Shown piece by piece: positions 25,890 to 34,596 of a DNA stretch of 64,000 nt; within the stretch, counting starts at the first letter, position 1, and each line of letters opens with the position of its first letter. This stretch comes from Clostridium sp. AM34-11AC. Its GTDB lineage: Bacteria > Bacillota > Clostridia > Lachnospirales > Lachnospiraceae. Both the position numbers and the translations under genes were made by a program. The DNA is taken from NCBI RefSeq assembly GCF_003435375.1, contig NZ_QWGL01000006.1, forward strand, positions 63,289-127,288. Reading direction: 5' to 3'. The notes under the pieces were generated by a model. The model had not been told where the DNA came from. It made no database searches and worked only from the letters and a program-made list of their open reading frames with translations.

Positions 25890-27320
25890 TTATTTTACAA
25901 GAGATCCCATATAGTAGAATCCCTTTGCCTCGTCTAAGGAGACATCAACGATCTTTCCGATCAGAGATGCGTCTCCAGCGAAATGTACGACTGTGTTGTT
26001 GGAAAGTCTTCCTGTCACAAAGCCTGCCTCGTGAGTATCGATCTCCTCCACAAGGACTTTTTGTACTGTTCCCTCGTGGCGCTTTACGACCTCAGCCGCG
26101 ATGTCCTGGACCTCCTTAAGCAGGCGGTCGAAACGGTTCTTTACCACGTCCTCCGGAACCTGGTTTGGCATAGCAGCCGCCGGTGTTCCGGTACGTTTGG
26201 AGTAGATGAAGGTGAAAGCACTGTCGTAACGCACTTTTCTCACCACATCCATGGTCTCCTCGAAGTCCTCCTCTGTCTCTCCCGGGAATCCCACGATGAT
26301 ATCGGTGGTCAGGGAAATATCCGGCATCGCCGCACGGAGCTTCTCCACCAGGGCGAGGTACTGTTCCTTCGAGTATTTGCGGTTCATTCTCTTCAAGATC
26401 TCGCTGCTGCCGGACTGAAGCGGCAGATGTAAATGGCTGCAGATCTTTTTGGAGTTCTTCATGGTCCCGATGAGCTCATCGGAGAGATCCTTCGGGTGGG
26501 AGGTCATGAAACGGATCCGCTCAAGACCTTCGATCTTTTCCACTCTTCTCAGGAGTTCCGCAAATGTGATCGGATTTTCCAGATTCTTTCCGTAGGAGTT
26601 GACGTTCTGTCCCAGAAGCATGACTTCCACGACACCGTCAGCCACCAGTCCCTCGATCTCCTTAATAATATCTTCCGGCTCCCTGCTTCTCTCGCGTCCG
26701 CGCACATACGGCACGATGCAGTAGCTGCAGAAGTTATTGCAGCCGAACATGATGTTGACACCAGATTTGAACGGATACTTTCTCTCGATCGGGAGTTCCT
26801 CCACGATCTCGTTTGTTCCTTCCCATACATCGACCACCATCTTCTTCTCCATGAAGCGCTCGTAGAGCAGCTCCGCAAGCTTGAAGATATTGTGGGTTCC
26901 GAAGATCAGATCCACATGGCGGTAGCTCTTCTTGATCTTTGCGACTACCTCCGGCTCCTGCATCATGCAGCCGCAGAGGGCGATCATCATATCCGGGTTC
27001 TTTCTCTTTACACCGCTTAAATATCCAAGGCGGCCATAAACCTTTAAGTTCGCGTTCTCACGAACGGTGCATGTATTGTAGAGGACGAAATCTGAATTCT
27101 CATCGGTTCCCTCCTCATAACCGGCTTCCTTTAAGATTCCAAGGAGTTTTTCGGAGTCTCTGGCATTCATCTGGCACCCGAAGGTGTTGATAAAACAGGT
27201 GAGCGGACGGCCTTTTTTCGCGCTCTCCGCCTCCACGAGCTTCTTCACCTGTTCCATAAAGTACTGCTGTCTCGCAGGTTCCTCTGTCGGGGCACCTGCG
27301 ATAATATTTTTATCTGTCAT
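25890..27320 (-). CDS. miaB: tRNA-2-methylthio-N6-dimethylallyladenosine synthase MiaB
   Basis: A radical SAM methylthiotransferase acting after MiaA on A37. The N-terminal UPF0004 domain begins CFINTFGCQMNARDSE; the SAM cluster is in FGCNNFCSYCIVPYVRG; a C-terminal TRAM domain follows (to VDVSLDEAKGFYYMG). 476 residues from the ATG at 27320, which has GGAG nine bases upstream; longer starts lack an RBS. First gene of miaB-mutS-mutL-miaA-ynbB. Confidence 0.96.
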   Translation of the reverse strand: MTDKNIIAGAPTEEPARQQYFMEQVKKLVEAESAKKGRPLTCFINTFGCQMNARDSEKLLGILKEAGYEEGTDENSDFVLYNTCTVRENANLKVYGRLGYLSGVKRKNPDMMIALCGCMMQEPEVVAKIKKSYRHVDLIFGTHNIFKLAELLYERFMEKKMVVDVWEGTNEIVEELPIERKYPFKSGVNIMFGCNNFCSYCIVPYVRGRERSREPEDIIKEIEGLVADGVVEVMLLGQNVNSYGKNLENPITFAELLRRVEKIEGLERIRFMTSHPKDLSDELIGTMKNSKKICSHLHLPLQSGSSEILKRMNRKYSKEQYLALVEKLRAAMPDISLTTDIIVGFPGETEEDFEETMDVVRKVRYDSAFTFIYSKRTGTPAAAMPNQVPEDVVKNRFDRLLKEVQDIAAEVVKRHEGTVQKVLVEEIDTHEAGFVTGRLSNNTVVHFAGDASLIGKIVDVSLDEAKGFYYMGSLVK

Positions 27321-27409
27321 TCTGATATTTCTCCAACTATTTTTATAAACCTTTATGTTCAGCCGTTCTCTTTTTGGCATAAACGTCCCTGGCTGAACTG
27401 TCCCGAATG

Positions 27410-27438
27410 ATTATACCCAAGATTCCCCGAAAATGCAA
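27410..27438 (-). promoter_or_regulatory. Housekeeping promoter of the miaB-mutS-mutL-miaA operon
   Basis: -35 TTGCAT, 17-bp spacer, -10 TATAAT on the minus strand. The leader (about 85 nt) carries an inverted repeat GTTCAGCC/GGCTGAAC (27358-27398). The palindromic element at 27451 lies 12 bp upstream of the -35. Promoter, leader and element account for most of the gap 27321-27654. Confidence 0.8.
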
Positions 27439-27450
27439 CCTTGTTGTTTT

Positions 27451-27583
27451 GTAGCTATTCAGTACCTTCATAGTTACGTGCAAAAATCCATTCCAGATCA
27501 GCTTCGCTGATGGGATTTTTGCCTTCCAGCCTATGTTTTCTTACGGTCAGCGCAGCAAGTGCGCAGACCTACTGAACAGTTAC
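27451..27583. mobile_element. 133-bp palindromic MITE-like element (copy B) with perfect 8-bp target duplication
   Basis: The ends are GTAGCTATTCAGTA and TACTGAACAGTTAC (imperfect 14-bp inverted repeats). GTTGTTTT occurs directly on both sides (27443-27450 and 27584-27591). Internal hairpins are GCAAAAATCC...GGATTTTTGC enclosing ATCAGC-TTC-GCTGAT, and GGTC-GCGCA...TGCGC-GACC. The whole folds as a cloverleaf. It is about 80% identical to 33819-33951. It lies between the end of proA, which has no other visible terminator, and the miaB promoter. Confidence 0.85.
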
Positions 27584-27654
27584 GTTGTTTTTTACTTCTC
27601 CGCCCATGACCAACGTCAGCGGAAATCCGCCGGAATGCTTTACAGCCTGTATTT

Positions 27655-28896
27655 CTATTTGCGGATCTGTCCATCCCCGTAAATAATATACTTCGTGGAT
27701 GTCAGCGCCAGAAGTCCCATCGGTCCTCTCGCATGGAGCTTCTGGGTGCTGATACCGATCTCAGCGCCGAAGCCGAACTCAAATCCGTCAGTAAATCTCG
27801 TGGAGGCATTGACATAAACTGCCGCCGCATCCACCTCATTTAAGAATTTCTGGGCGTTCTCGTAGTCCTTTGTCACGATGGCCTCGGAATGCCCCGTATT
27901 GTACCGGTTGATATGGGCGATAGCCTCATCCACGGAGTCCACGATCTTGCAGGAAAGAATATAATCCAGGTACTCTTTTCCCCAGTCTTCCTCTGTGGCC
28001 GCCGTAAATTCCGGCACGATGGAGCGGGCACCCTCGTCAGCGCGTATCTCCACGTTTTTCTCATCGAGACGCTTTTTCATCAGCGGCAGGAATTCCTTTG
28101 CGATCTTTCTATGTACCAAGGTGGATTCGCAGGCGTTGCAGACACCGATCCTCTGGGTCTTCGCATTAAAGATGATATCTAACGCCATATCGAAATCCGC
28201 GCTCTCATCCACATAGATATGACAGTTTCCGGTACCCGTCTCGATCACCGGAACCGTGCTGTTCTCCACAACGGTACGGATCAGACCTGCCCCGCCTCTC
28301 GGGATCAGGACATCGAGATATCCGTTCATCCGCATGAACTCTCTCGCGGTCTCATGGCTTGTGTCCTCAATCAGGGAGATGGCATCCTCCGGGATTCCTT
28401 CCTTCTTTAAACCATTCCTGATCGCTGTGACGATGGCTTTGTTGGATTCCAGCGCGTCGCTGCCGCCGCGAAGGATCACAGCATTTCCCGTCTTAAAGCA
28501 GAGCGCAAAAGCATCTGCCGTAACGTTCGGTCTCGCCTCGTAGATGATTCCGATAACACCGAAGGGCACCCGTTTCTGCCCGATCAGGAGTCCGTTCGGG
28601 CGCCTCTTCATGGAGATCACCTCTCCCACCGGATCCTCGAGACCTACGACCTGGCGCATGCCCTCCACGATTCCCTCGATCCGCTTGTGGTTCAGCTCCA
28701 GGCGGTCCACAAGTCCCGGAGCCATTCCTCTTTCTTTCGCTTTTGCGACATCCGCCGCGTTGGCTTTTAAGATCTCATCCTCTTCATCCAAGATCTCCTG
28801 GGCCGCAGCCAGAAGTCCCGCGTTCTTTAAGTCTGTCCCCATTTTTCCGAGGATATAGGAAGTTTCTTTTGCTTTCTGTCCGATTTCTATTAACAT
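27655..28896 (-). CDS. proA: Glutamate-5-semialdehyde dehydrogenase (gamma-glutamyl phosphate reductase)
   Basis: Second step of proline synthesis: NADPH-dependent reduction of glutamyl-5-phosphate. 413 residues. [46 protein letters not shown] (catalytic Cys) and [20 protein letters not shown] are family blocks. RBS GGGAGG. Last gene of the proB-DUF896-cycloligase-proA unit. Confidence 0.97.
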   Translation of the reverse strand: MLIEIGQKAKETSYILGKMGTDLKNAGLLAAAQEILDEEDEILKANAADVAKAKERGMAPGLVDRLELNHKRIEGIVEGMRQVVGLEDPVGEVISMKRRPNGLLIGQKRVPFGVIGIIYEARPNVTADAFALCFKTGNAVILRGGSDALESNKAIVTAIRNGLKKEGIPEDAISLIEDTSHETAREFMRMNGYLDVLIPRGGAGLIRTVVENSTVPVIETGTGNCHIYVDESADFDMALDIIFNAKTQRIGVCNACESTLVHRKIAKEFLPLMKKRLDEKNVEIRADEGARSIVPEFTAATEEDWGKEYLDYILSCKIVDSVDEAIAHINRYNTGHSEAIVTKDYENAQKFLNEVDAAAVYVNASTRFTDGFEFGFGAEIGISTQKLHARGPMGLLALTSTKYIIYGDGQIRK

Positions 28897-28981
28897 GACT
28901 GTTTCCTCCCTGATTTATGAGCCTGATCATGCAATGTATCATACGGTATTTTCGGTCCAAAAAATATCAGTCTGTATATTG

Positions 28982-29617
28982 TTACTTAATGCTGCACCGG
29001 ATCACCCGTTTTTCTGTCACGATCATATCCACGCTCTTGTCATACGGCTCCGCCGGGAGCTCATGAAGGATCTGGAACTCGTATGCCAGGGCAATGGTCT
29101 TATGACCGGGATGCGTCTCCAGATACCGGTCATAATATCCGCCGCCTTTTCCAAGGCGGACGCCGTTTTCCGTAAATCCCATGCCTGGCACCAGGATCGG
29201 TGCTGTCGGAAAAATATACCTGGATTTCTGATGAAATTCCTGGTCCATCTTTTCCGAAGCTATTTCCGAATGGTACTCCTCTGCGCTCCGGCATCCGTTC
29301 TTAGGCTCCATAATGTGAAACGCGCCCTCAGTGAGATCATCCTCTGAGTCAGTCACGAAAAACTCCATCGTCTCACCCATGACTCTTGGAAGGCAGACAA
29401 TGCATTTTTTCTTCCAAAGCTCTTTTAAGATCTCCGCAGTCCCAGTCTCCCAGTTTAAAGACGCATATCCGTAAACTGCCCCGGCATCAGTGACCGCGGG
29501 AAGAGTCAGGACCCGCTCCGCGATCTGGCGGTCCAGGATCTCTTTTTCTTCTTCCGGCAGTAACCTTAACTGGCCTCGTATTTCTTTTCTAAGATCAGCT
29601 TTCTGTTTTTCCAACAT
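28982..29617 (-). CDS. 5-formyltetrahydrofolate cyclo-ligase
   Basis: Converts 5-formyl-THF to 5,10-methenyl-THF using ATP. The C-terminal signature GMGFTENGVRLGKGGGYYDRYL is near residues 148-170. About 211 residues from the ATG at 29617; a TTG at 29635 is possible but has no RBS. It overlaps the DUF896 gene by 23 bp. It separates proB from proA, as does DUF896. Confidence 0.92.
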   Translation of the reverse strand: MLEKQKADLRKEIRGQLRLLPEEEKEILDRQIAERVLTLPAVTDAGAVYGYASLNWETGTAEILKELWKKKCIVCLPRVMGETMEFFVTDSEDDLTEGAFHIMEPKNGCRSAEEYHSEIASEKMDQEFHQKSRYIFPTAPILVPGMGFTENGVRLGKGGGYYDRYLETHPGHKTIALAYEFQILHELPAEPYDKSVDMIVTEKRVIRCSIK

Positions 29618-29822
29618 TTCCGTATTTCTTTCCAAGATCTGTCACGGAGCCATCCTTCTCAACGATGGAGATATTGTTTAAATGGCCTCTGAGGCTCGCC
29701 TTGATATCGGCAACATACTGTTTTCTCAAAGCTGCCTGTTCCTCTTTTTCCGCGTCCGTAAGTCCTACGGCCTGGGATTTATGGTAAAGCTCATTGATTC
29801 TGTCGATCTGTTCCTGTTTCAT
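29595..29822 (-). CDS. DUF896 (YnzC-like) small protein
   Basis: A 75-residue protein of two helices: MKQEQIDRINELYHKSQAVG, then LTDAEKEEQAALRKQYVADI, followed by a conserved SLRGHLNNI. This is the DUF896 pattern; YnzC of B. subtilis is a member, with no firm function. It lies 42 bp after proB and its 3' end overlaps the cycloligase. Confidence 0.9.
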   Translation of the reverse strand: MKQEQIDRINELYHKSQAVGLTDAEKEEQAALRKQYVADIKASLRGHLNNISIVEKDGSVTDLGKKYGNVGKTES

Positions 29823-29864
29823 ATTTGTTTCTCTTGTCCTCTCAGTTTCTTTTCAGAGCCCATA

Positions 29865-30710
29865 TTACGCGTGAATGCTCTGGATATAATCCAACAGCGC
29901 AAATTCACTGCTCTTATTCGCTTTAAAGAGCGTTCCGATCTCCTCGCCCTTTAAGATCCGCCACATAACTTCCAGATCGTCCGCGTTGGCGATCACCATG
30001 TCGGCTCCGCTCTCCGTCGCGATCTTTGCCGCATGGAGCTTCGTCGCCATTCCACCGGTTCCCACGTCACTTCCTGTGGTTCCCTTACCCATAGCCATAA
30101 ATTCATCGGTAAGATCATCCACCTGGCTGATGAACTTCGCGTCCGGGTTTTTCTTCGGATCGTCGGTGTAGAGGCCGTCGATATCGGAGAGAAGGAATAG
30201 CAGGTCGCCTTCCACGAGGGCTGCAACGATGGCAGACAGTCTGTCGTTATCACCGAATTTAATTTCATATGTAGATACGGTATCGTTCTCATTTACGATC
30301 GGCACCGTTCCGAGCTTTAAAAGTTCATTGAACGTGTTCTTCGCGTTCGTGCGGGAGGTATCATCCAGGATCGTCGCCTTTGTGATCAGGATCTGTGCCG
30401 CAGTCTGGTTGTACTCGGAGAAAAGCTTCTGGTACACCATCATGAGACGTGCCTGGCCCACAGCTGCGTATGCCTGTTTCTCGGCAACCGTCTCCGGTTT
30501 CTTTCCGCCGAGAGTCTGGCGTCCTGTGGCGATGGCACCGGAGGAAACAAGGATCACTTCTTTTCCCATGCCTCTCATGTCACTGATGATGCGGACAAGC
30601 TTCTCGATCTTTGCAAGGTTCAGATCGCCTGTCTCCGCGTGTGTCAGTGAAGAAGATCCGATCTTGATCACGATTCTCTTTTTATCTTTTAATAATTCTC
30701 TCTCTGTCAT
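29865..30710 (-). CDS. proB: Glutamate 5-kinase, PUA-less form
   Basis: First step of proline synthesis. The amino-acid kinase domain has IVIKIGSSSLT, LVSSGAIATGRQTLG, FGDNDRLSAIVA and LSDIDGLYTDDP. At 281 residues it ends directly after the kinase domain and lacks the C-terminal PUA domain of the E. coli enzyme (367 residues). Such short forms occur in many Firmicutes. RBS AAGGAG. Upstream is a small hairpin CAGTGC/GCACTG (30739-30758); no clear promoter was found. Confidence 0.95.
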   Translation of the reverse strand: MTERELLKDKKRIVIKIGSSSLTHAETGDLNLAKIEKLVRIISDMRGMGKEVILVSSGAIATGRQTLGGKKPETVAEKQAYAAVGQARLMMVYQKLFSEYNQTAAQILITKATILDDTSRTNAKNTFNELLKLGTVPIVNENDTVSTYEIKFGDNDRLSAIVAALVEGDLLFLLSDIDGLYTDDPKKNPDAKFISQVDDLTDEFMAMGKGTTGSDVGTGGMATKLHAAKIATESGADMVIANADDLEVMWRILKGEEIGTLFKANKSSEFALLDYIQSIHA

Positions 30711-30776
30711 ATGAAAAGTCTCCTTTCAGCGGAATCCTCAGTGCTATTTAACGCACTGCTGACTGTTTACGTTTGA

Positions 30777-32384
30777 CTACTCAGCCGCCGCATATCGCTT
30801 TATGATCTCTTCCGCAACCTTCAAGCCGTCCATGGCCGCCGATGTGATCCCCCCGGCGTACCCGGCTCCCTCGCCGCATGGATAAAGCCCTTTCAAACTG
30901 CTCTGAAGGCTCTCATCGCGGCAGATCCTGAGCGGTGATGACGTACGGCTCTCAATTCCCGCAAGGACAGCGTCGGCACGGTCAAACCCTTTGATCCGTC
31001 TTCCAAACTGTTCCATTCCTTCCAGAAACGCTCCGTTTAAGGTCTCTGGCATCAGCTCCCGCAAGTTTGCGAAGGAGAAACCTCCGCAAAATACAGGATC
31101 TACGTCTCCCAGGGCCACCGTCGGTCGGTTCGCGGCGAAATCGCCGTAGAGCTGGATCGGGATCTTTCCTCCGCCGAGGGCGAACGCACGCTCTTCCAGG
31201 CTTCTCTGGAACGCGATGCCGCCCAAAGGTCCTGCTTCCGGGAAATCCGCCGGGGTGATGGCCACGATCAGGGCACTGTTCGCGATACCGCTGTCTCTCT
31301 TAAAATTGCTCATTCCATTGACAGCGAGATGTCCCTTTTCTGAGGACGCGTTCACCACCATTCCGCCCGGGCACATGCAGAATGAATACACACCGCGGCC
31401 ACTGGTGGTCTTTGCCGTCACTTTATAGGGCGCCGCTCCGAGCTTTCCGGCGTCCTCCATTCCATACTGGTTCTTATTGATCTGCGCCTGGGGGTGCTGG
31501 ATCCGGAGTCCCACCGCGAACGGCTTCGGTTCCATAAAGACCTTCATCCGATCAAGCTCCGCGAACAGGTCTCTCGCACTGTGTCCTACGGACAGGATCA
31601 CATGATCGGTCTCAATCACAGCGCCATCTGCAGTCATCACGCCGGTGACTCTTCCATTCTCTTCCAGAATTTTCGTGACTTCCGTCCGGAAATGCACCTC
31701 TCCGCCGCCGGCGATGATCCGGTTTCTTATATTTTTAACCACACCCCGCAGCACATCTGTTCCGATATGTGGGGCATGGTCGTAAAGGATCGAAGGATCG
31801 GCTCCCATCTCCACAAACGTGGAGAGAACTTTCCCGTTTCTTCCCGAGGGATCCTTTACCAGTGTATTTAACTTTCCGTCGGAGAATGTTCCGGCTCCGC
31901 CCTCTCCGAACTGAACGTTGGATCGGATATCCAGGGCCTCATCCCCGTTCTTCCAGAAATCTTCTACTCTTTTCGTCCTCTCCTCCACGGCATCTCCCTG
32001 CTCCAAAAGGATCGGAGCGCAGCCGTTCTCGGAGAGTGCCAGGGCCGCGAACATTCCGGCAGGACCGGCGCCGATGATCACCGGGCGCTTTTTCATTTCC
32101 GCAGTTCCGTGCTCCGGGTACGCATATGGACGGGAGCCTTCGGCCCGGATGTTCTGGTTCGCCGCCTTTTTTATGACAGTACCTTCTCTTTTACTGTTCG
32201 CGAGCATCACATCTACAATATAGCTGAATAACAGCTGCGGCTTCTTTCTCGCGTCGATGGATCTATGGACGATCCTGATCTCCCCGATCGCCGATTCATC
32301 GACTTTTAGAAGCTTTGCCGCCTTTTTCTTTATGGCCTCTTCCCCGTGGTCCACGGGAAGTGTGAGCTGATTGATCCGGATCAT
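30777..32384 (-). CDS. FAD-dependent oxidoreductase (NAD(P)/FAD dehydrogenase-like, uncharacterised)
   Basis: About 535 residues. A small N-terminal domain (to about 95) precedes the FAD-binding motif VIIGAGPAGMFAALALSENG. Further blocks are FGEGGAGTFSDGKLNT and the C-terminal YPCGEGAGYAGGITSAAMDG. This large clostridial family lacks a firmly known substrate. The ATG at 32384 follows AGGAAAGGA and begins the domain typical of the family (MIRINQLTLPVDH). The first 89 bp overlap the C-terminal coding of the gene upstream in another frame. Confidence 0.85.
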   Translation of the reverse strand: MIRINQLTLPVDHGEEAIKKKAAKLLKVDESAIGEIRIVHRSIDARKKPQLLFSYIVDVMLANSKREGTVIKKAANQNIRAEGSRPYAYPEHGTAEMKKRPVIIGAGPAGMFAALALSENGCAPILLEQGDAVEERTKRVEDFWKNGDEALDIRSNVQFGEGGAGTFSDGKLNTLVKDPSGRNGKVLSTFVEMGADPSILYDHAPHIGTDVLRGVVKNIRNRIIAGGGEVHFRTEVTKILEENGRVTGVMTADGAVIETDHVILSVGHSARDLFAELDRMKVFMEPKPFAVGLRIQHPQAQINKNQYGMEDAGKLGAAPYKVTAKTTSGRGVYSFCMCPGGMVVNASSEKGHLAVNGMSNFKRDSGIANSALIVAITPADFPEAGPLGGIAFQRSLEERAFALGGGKIPIQLYGDFAANRPTVALGDVDPVFCGGFSFANLRELMPETLNGAFLEGMEQFGRRIKGFDRADAVLAGIESRTSSPLRICRDESLQSSLKGLYPCGEGAGYAGGITSAAMDGLKVAEEIIKRYAAAE

Positions 32385-33732
32385 ATGTATGTTTTTTCCT
32401 TTCCTGTTTTCCCTGGGTCCTGTTTCCCTCCGCACCGGAAAACGTCATCGTTTTTCCTGCTGCACGGCTGTTTCTTAAATACCCGGGAACGATTCCTGCT
32501 GCCACATGGCATCCGGCTGCGTACCCGGAGGACCATGCCCACTGTAAATTATATCCGCCGCAGATTCCATCTACATCCAGGAGCTCCCCGACTATATAAA
32601 GGCCGGGAACACGTTTCGACTGCATGGTCTCCGCTTCTATCTCTGCCGTGTCGACACCACCGGTGCAGATCTGGGCCTGTTCAAAGGGATTTGTCTCCTT
32701 CACCGGGATCTTAAATTCCCGGATCGTGGCACCCAGACGTTCCAGCTCCTCCGATGTCAGAAGACCCGCTTTTTTGTCCGTCTGGATCTTCGCCGCCTTC
32801 AAAAGCACCGACGCTAATTTCTTATTAAGAATACCGCTTAAAAAGTCCTCCGCCGTTTCCCCGGAAAGGACTTCCCGCTGTTCTCTCAAGAGATACCGGA
32901 CCTTCGTCTCATCAAGATCCGGCAGAAAGTTTAAAGATGCCAGAACTTTCTTTTTCTGGTCCAGCAGTTTTGCGGCGTACCGGCTCACCTGAAATACCGG
33001 AATGCCGGAGATTCCGTAGTCTGTAATCTGCAGTTCCCCGCGGTCCTTTGCTGCCGTCTTTCCATCCGCCGTCTGGATGCTCACAAGGGCATCCACCCGG
33101 ACACCGGACGCTTTTGGGAGAAGATCTCCCTCACAGCGGAGCTGTACGAGCGCCGGGAGAGGCTTTATGATCCGGTGTCCGAACTGCTTCGCCAGCTCAT
33201 AGCCGCTGCCGTCGGATCCGGTAGCCTTTGCTGCCTTCGATCCACAGGCGAGGATCAGGAAATCCCCTGTGAAGGTTCCCAGATTCGTTGTGACCTCAAA
33301 GTGTTCTTTTTTTCTTCCCGCCTTTTCCACTTCGCACCCGGTGACGATCTTAACGCCGGCTCTTTTCGCACCCCTTAAAAGTGCATCCAGAACCGTCTGC
33401 GCCTGACCGGACATAGGGTAGACATATCCGCCGCGGTCCATGGTCAGGACTCCGAGATTCCGAAAGAACGCGACTGCTGCCTTCGGCGGGAAATTTCGGA
33501 TCGCAGTCCCCCAAAAGCCCTTTTCATCGCTCCGGTAGAAGGACGGATCCATATAGAGGTTCGTCAGGTTGCATTTTCCGTTTCCTGTGGACAGGATCTT
33601 CTTTCCCGGACGGGCCGTGTGCTCGATTACTGTAACAGCCGCGCCCTGCTCTGCCGCCGTGATCGCAGCCATAAGTCCCGATGCGCCGCCGCCGATAATG
33701 ATTCCTTTCCGTCCTCTAAAGTTCTCCGTCAT
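32296..33732 (-). CDS. HI0933/BaiN-like FAD-binding oxidoreductase with an unusual C-terminal tail
   Basis: 478 residues. The FAD motif IIIGGGASGLMAAITAAEQG is at the N-terminus, followed by GKKILSTGNGKCNLTN; the C-terminal FAD block is VDGICGGYNLQWAWSSGYAAG. Relatives include BaiN and aminoacetone oxidase-like flavoproteins, usually about 410-420 residues. Here some 60 extra, Arg/Lys/Gly-rich residues follow, the last 29 overlapping the next gene. This suggests loss of the original stop codon. RBS GGGAG. Substrate unknown. Confidence 0.85.
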   Translation of the reverse strand: MTENFRGRKGIIIGGGASGLMAAITAAEQGAAVTVIEHTARPGKKILSTGNGKCNLTNLYMDPSFYRSDEKGFWGTAIRNFPPKAAVAFFRNLGVLTMDRGGYVYPMSGQAQTVLDALLRGAKRAGVKIVTGCEVEKAGRKKEHFEVTTNLGTFTGDFLILACGSKAAKATGSDGSGYELAKQFGHRIIKPLPALVQLRCEGDLLPKASGVRVDALVSIQTADGKTAAKDRGELQITDYGISGIPVFQVSRYAAKLLDQKKKVLASLNFLPDLDETKVRYLLREQREVLSGETAEDFLSGILNKKLASVLLKAAKIQTDKKAGLLTSEELERLGATIREFKIPVKETNPFEQAQICTGGVDTAEIEAETMQSKRVPGLYIVGELLDVDGICGGYNLQWAWSSGYAAGCHVAAGIVPGYLRNSRAAGKTMTFSGAEGNRTQGKQERKKHTYDPDQSAHTSRGPRGRGHKEKGGKASKSR

Positions 33733-33818
33733 TCTTTTTCTCCCTGTCTCCGGTTTTTCCTGTGATCTGAGACCGATTTCCAGACTTTAAGTCTTCTACC
33801 CCAGTATCAAACAATTTC

Positions 33819-33951
33819 GTAACTGTTCAGTACCCTCACAGTTACGTGCAAAATCCATCCCAGCTCGGCTTCGCCGATAGGATTTTTGCTTTCCGCCGCC
33901 AAGTTTTCTCACGGTCAGCGCAGCAAATGCGCAGACCTGCCAGGCAATTAC
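33819..33951. mobile_element. 133-bp palindromic MITE-like element (copy A) with near-perfect 8-bp target duplication
   Basis: Same length and about 80% identity to 27451-27583. Ends are GTAACTGTTCAG and a decayed CCAGGCAATTAC. ACAATTTC (33811-33818) and ACAATTTT (33952-33959) flank it. The internal hairpins GCAAAATCC...GGATTTTTGC with CTCGGC-TTC-GCCGAT, and GGTC-GCGCA...TGCGC-GACC are kept by compensating changes. It fills much of the gap 33733-34063; nothing else was recognised there. Confidence 0.82.
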
Positions 33952-34063
33952 ACAATTTTTATACTAGTATATCGACCTGACGCAAAAATTTCAAGTAGTA
34001 ACTGTCCCGCATCTTACCCATTTCAGGCAAAAAGTACCTCAAATTGACTTTCCGGGCGGAATT

Positions 34064-34474
34064 TTAACTGCTGTAAGACTCTAGGTAACTGAAAATTTCA
34101 GCCATTGTCGGAAACCAGATCCCCGTCATCAGCCGCTCCTGCTCCTCCGCCGGGAATTCCGCCAGGGGCATATGGGTGAAGAGGTCTGTGGTCTCCTGTC
34201 CTTTATCATAAACGATGAGATAACCTTCCTCCGCCACAAGGAAATACCGTTCCTCATCCTCCGCCACGGTCTGATTTTCAACCTGCTCCATATTCAAGAC
34301 CACATGGATCTCCTCTTTTGTCTCCTTCGCAAATACCGGTTCCTCCACAGATTCCTGCATCTGTACCTCTTCCGCCCTCTGGGCTTCCTCCCCGACCGTC
34401 ATGAGAAACAATGTGATCAAGCTCGCGGATGTCAGTAAGAAAAAGAAAAGAAAGCAGGATACATACTTTTTCAT
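34064..34474 (-). CDS. Membrane-anchored protein with a BofC C-terminal-like region
   Basis: 136 residues. An N-terminal membrane segment (about 5-27) could be an uncleaved signal anchor. A Glu/Gln-rich acidic linker (about 29-75) leads to YFLVAEEGYLIVYDKGQ and a C-terminus ending YLESYSS. The last 60 residues resemble the BofC C-terminal fold (a checkpoint factor of spore coat/cortex development); this is pattern resemblance only. RBS AAAGGAGG. It follows the spoVB-like gene by 122 bp, which also hints at a spore role. Confidence 0.6.
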   Translation of the reverse strand: MKKYVSCFLFFFLLTSASLITLFLMTVGEEAQRAEEVQMQESVEEPVFAKETKEEIHVVLNMEQVENQTVAEDEERYFLVAEEGYLIVYDKGQETTDLFTHMPLAEFPAEEQERLMTGIWFPTMAEIFSYLESYSS

Positions 34475-34596
34475 AGGAATATTCCTCCTTTGAAAGTATT
34501 ATCTGCTTTCTTTTCTATTTTTAAACACATAAAAACCAAATTTTTGTCCATGCACTGACAGTCAGCTGTCCCGGTTTATTTCTGTACTTTCCGCCT

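Noticed and set aside
27358..27398. GTTCAGCC/GGCTGAAC inverted repeat in the miaB leader as a fourth MITE
   Set aside because: It shares the TTCAGCC core with the element at 4034 but lacks GTnAC ends, inner hairpins and a target duplication; kept only as a leader hairpin.
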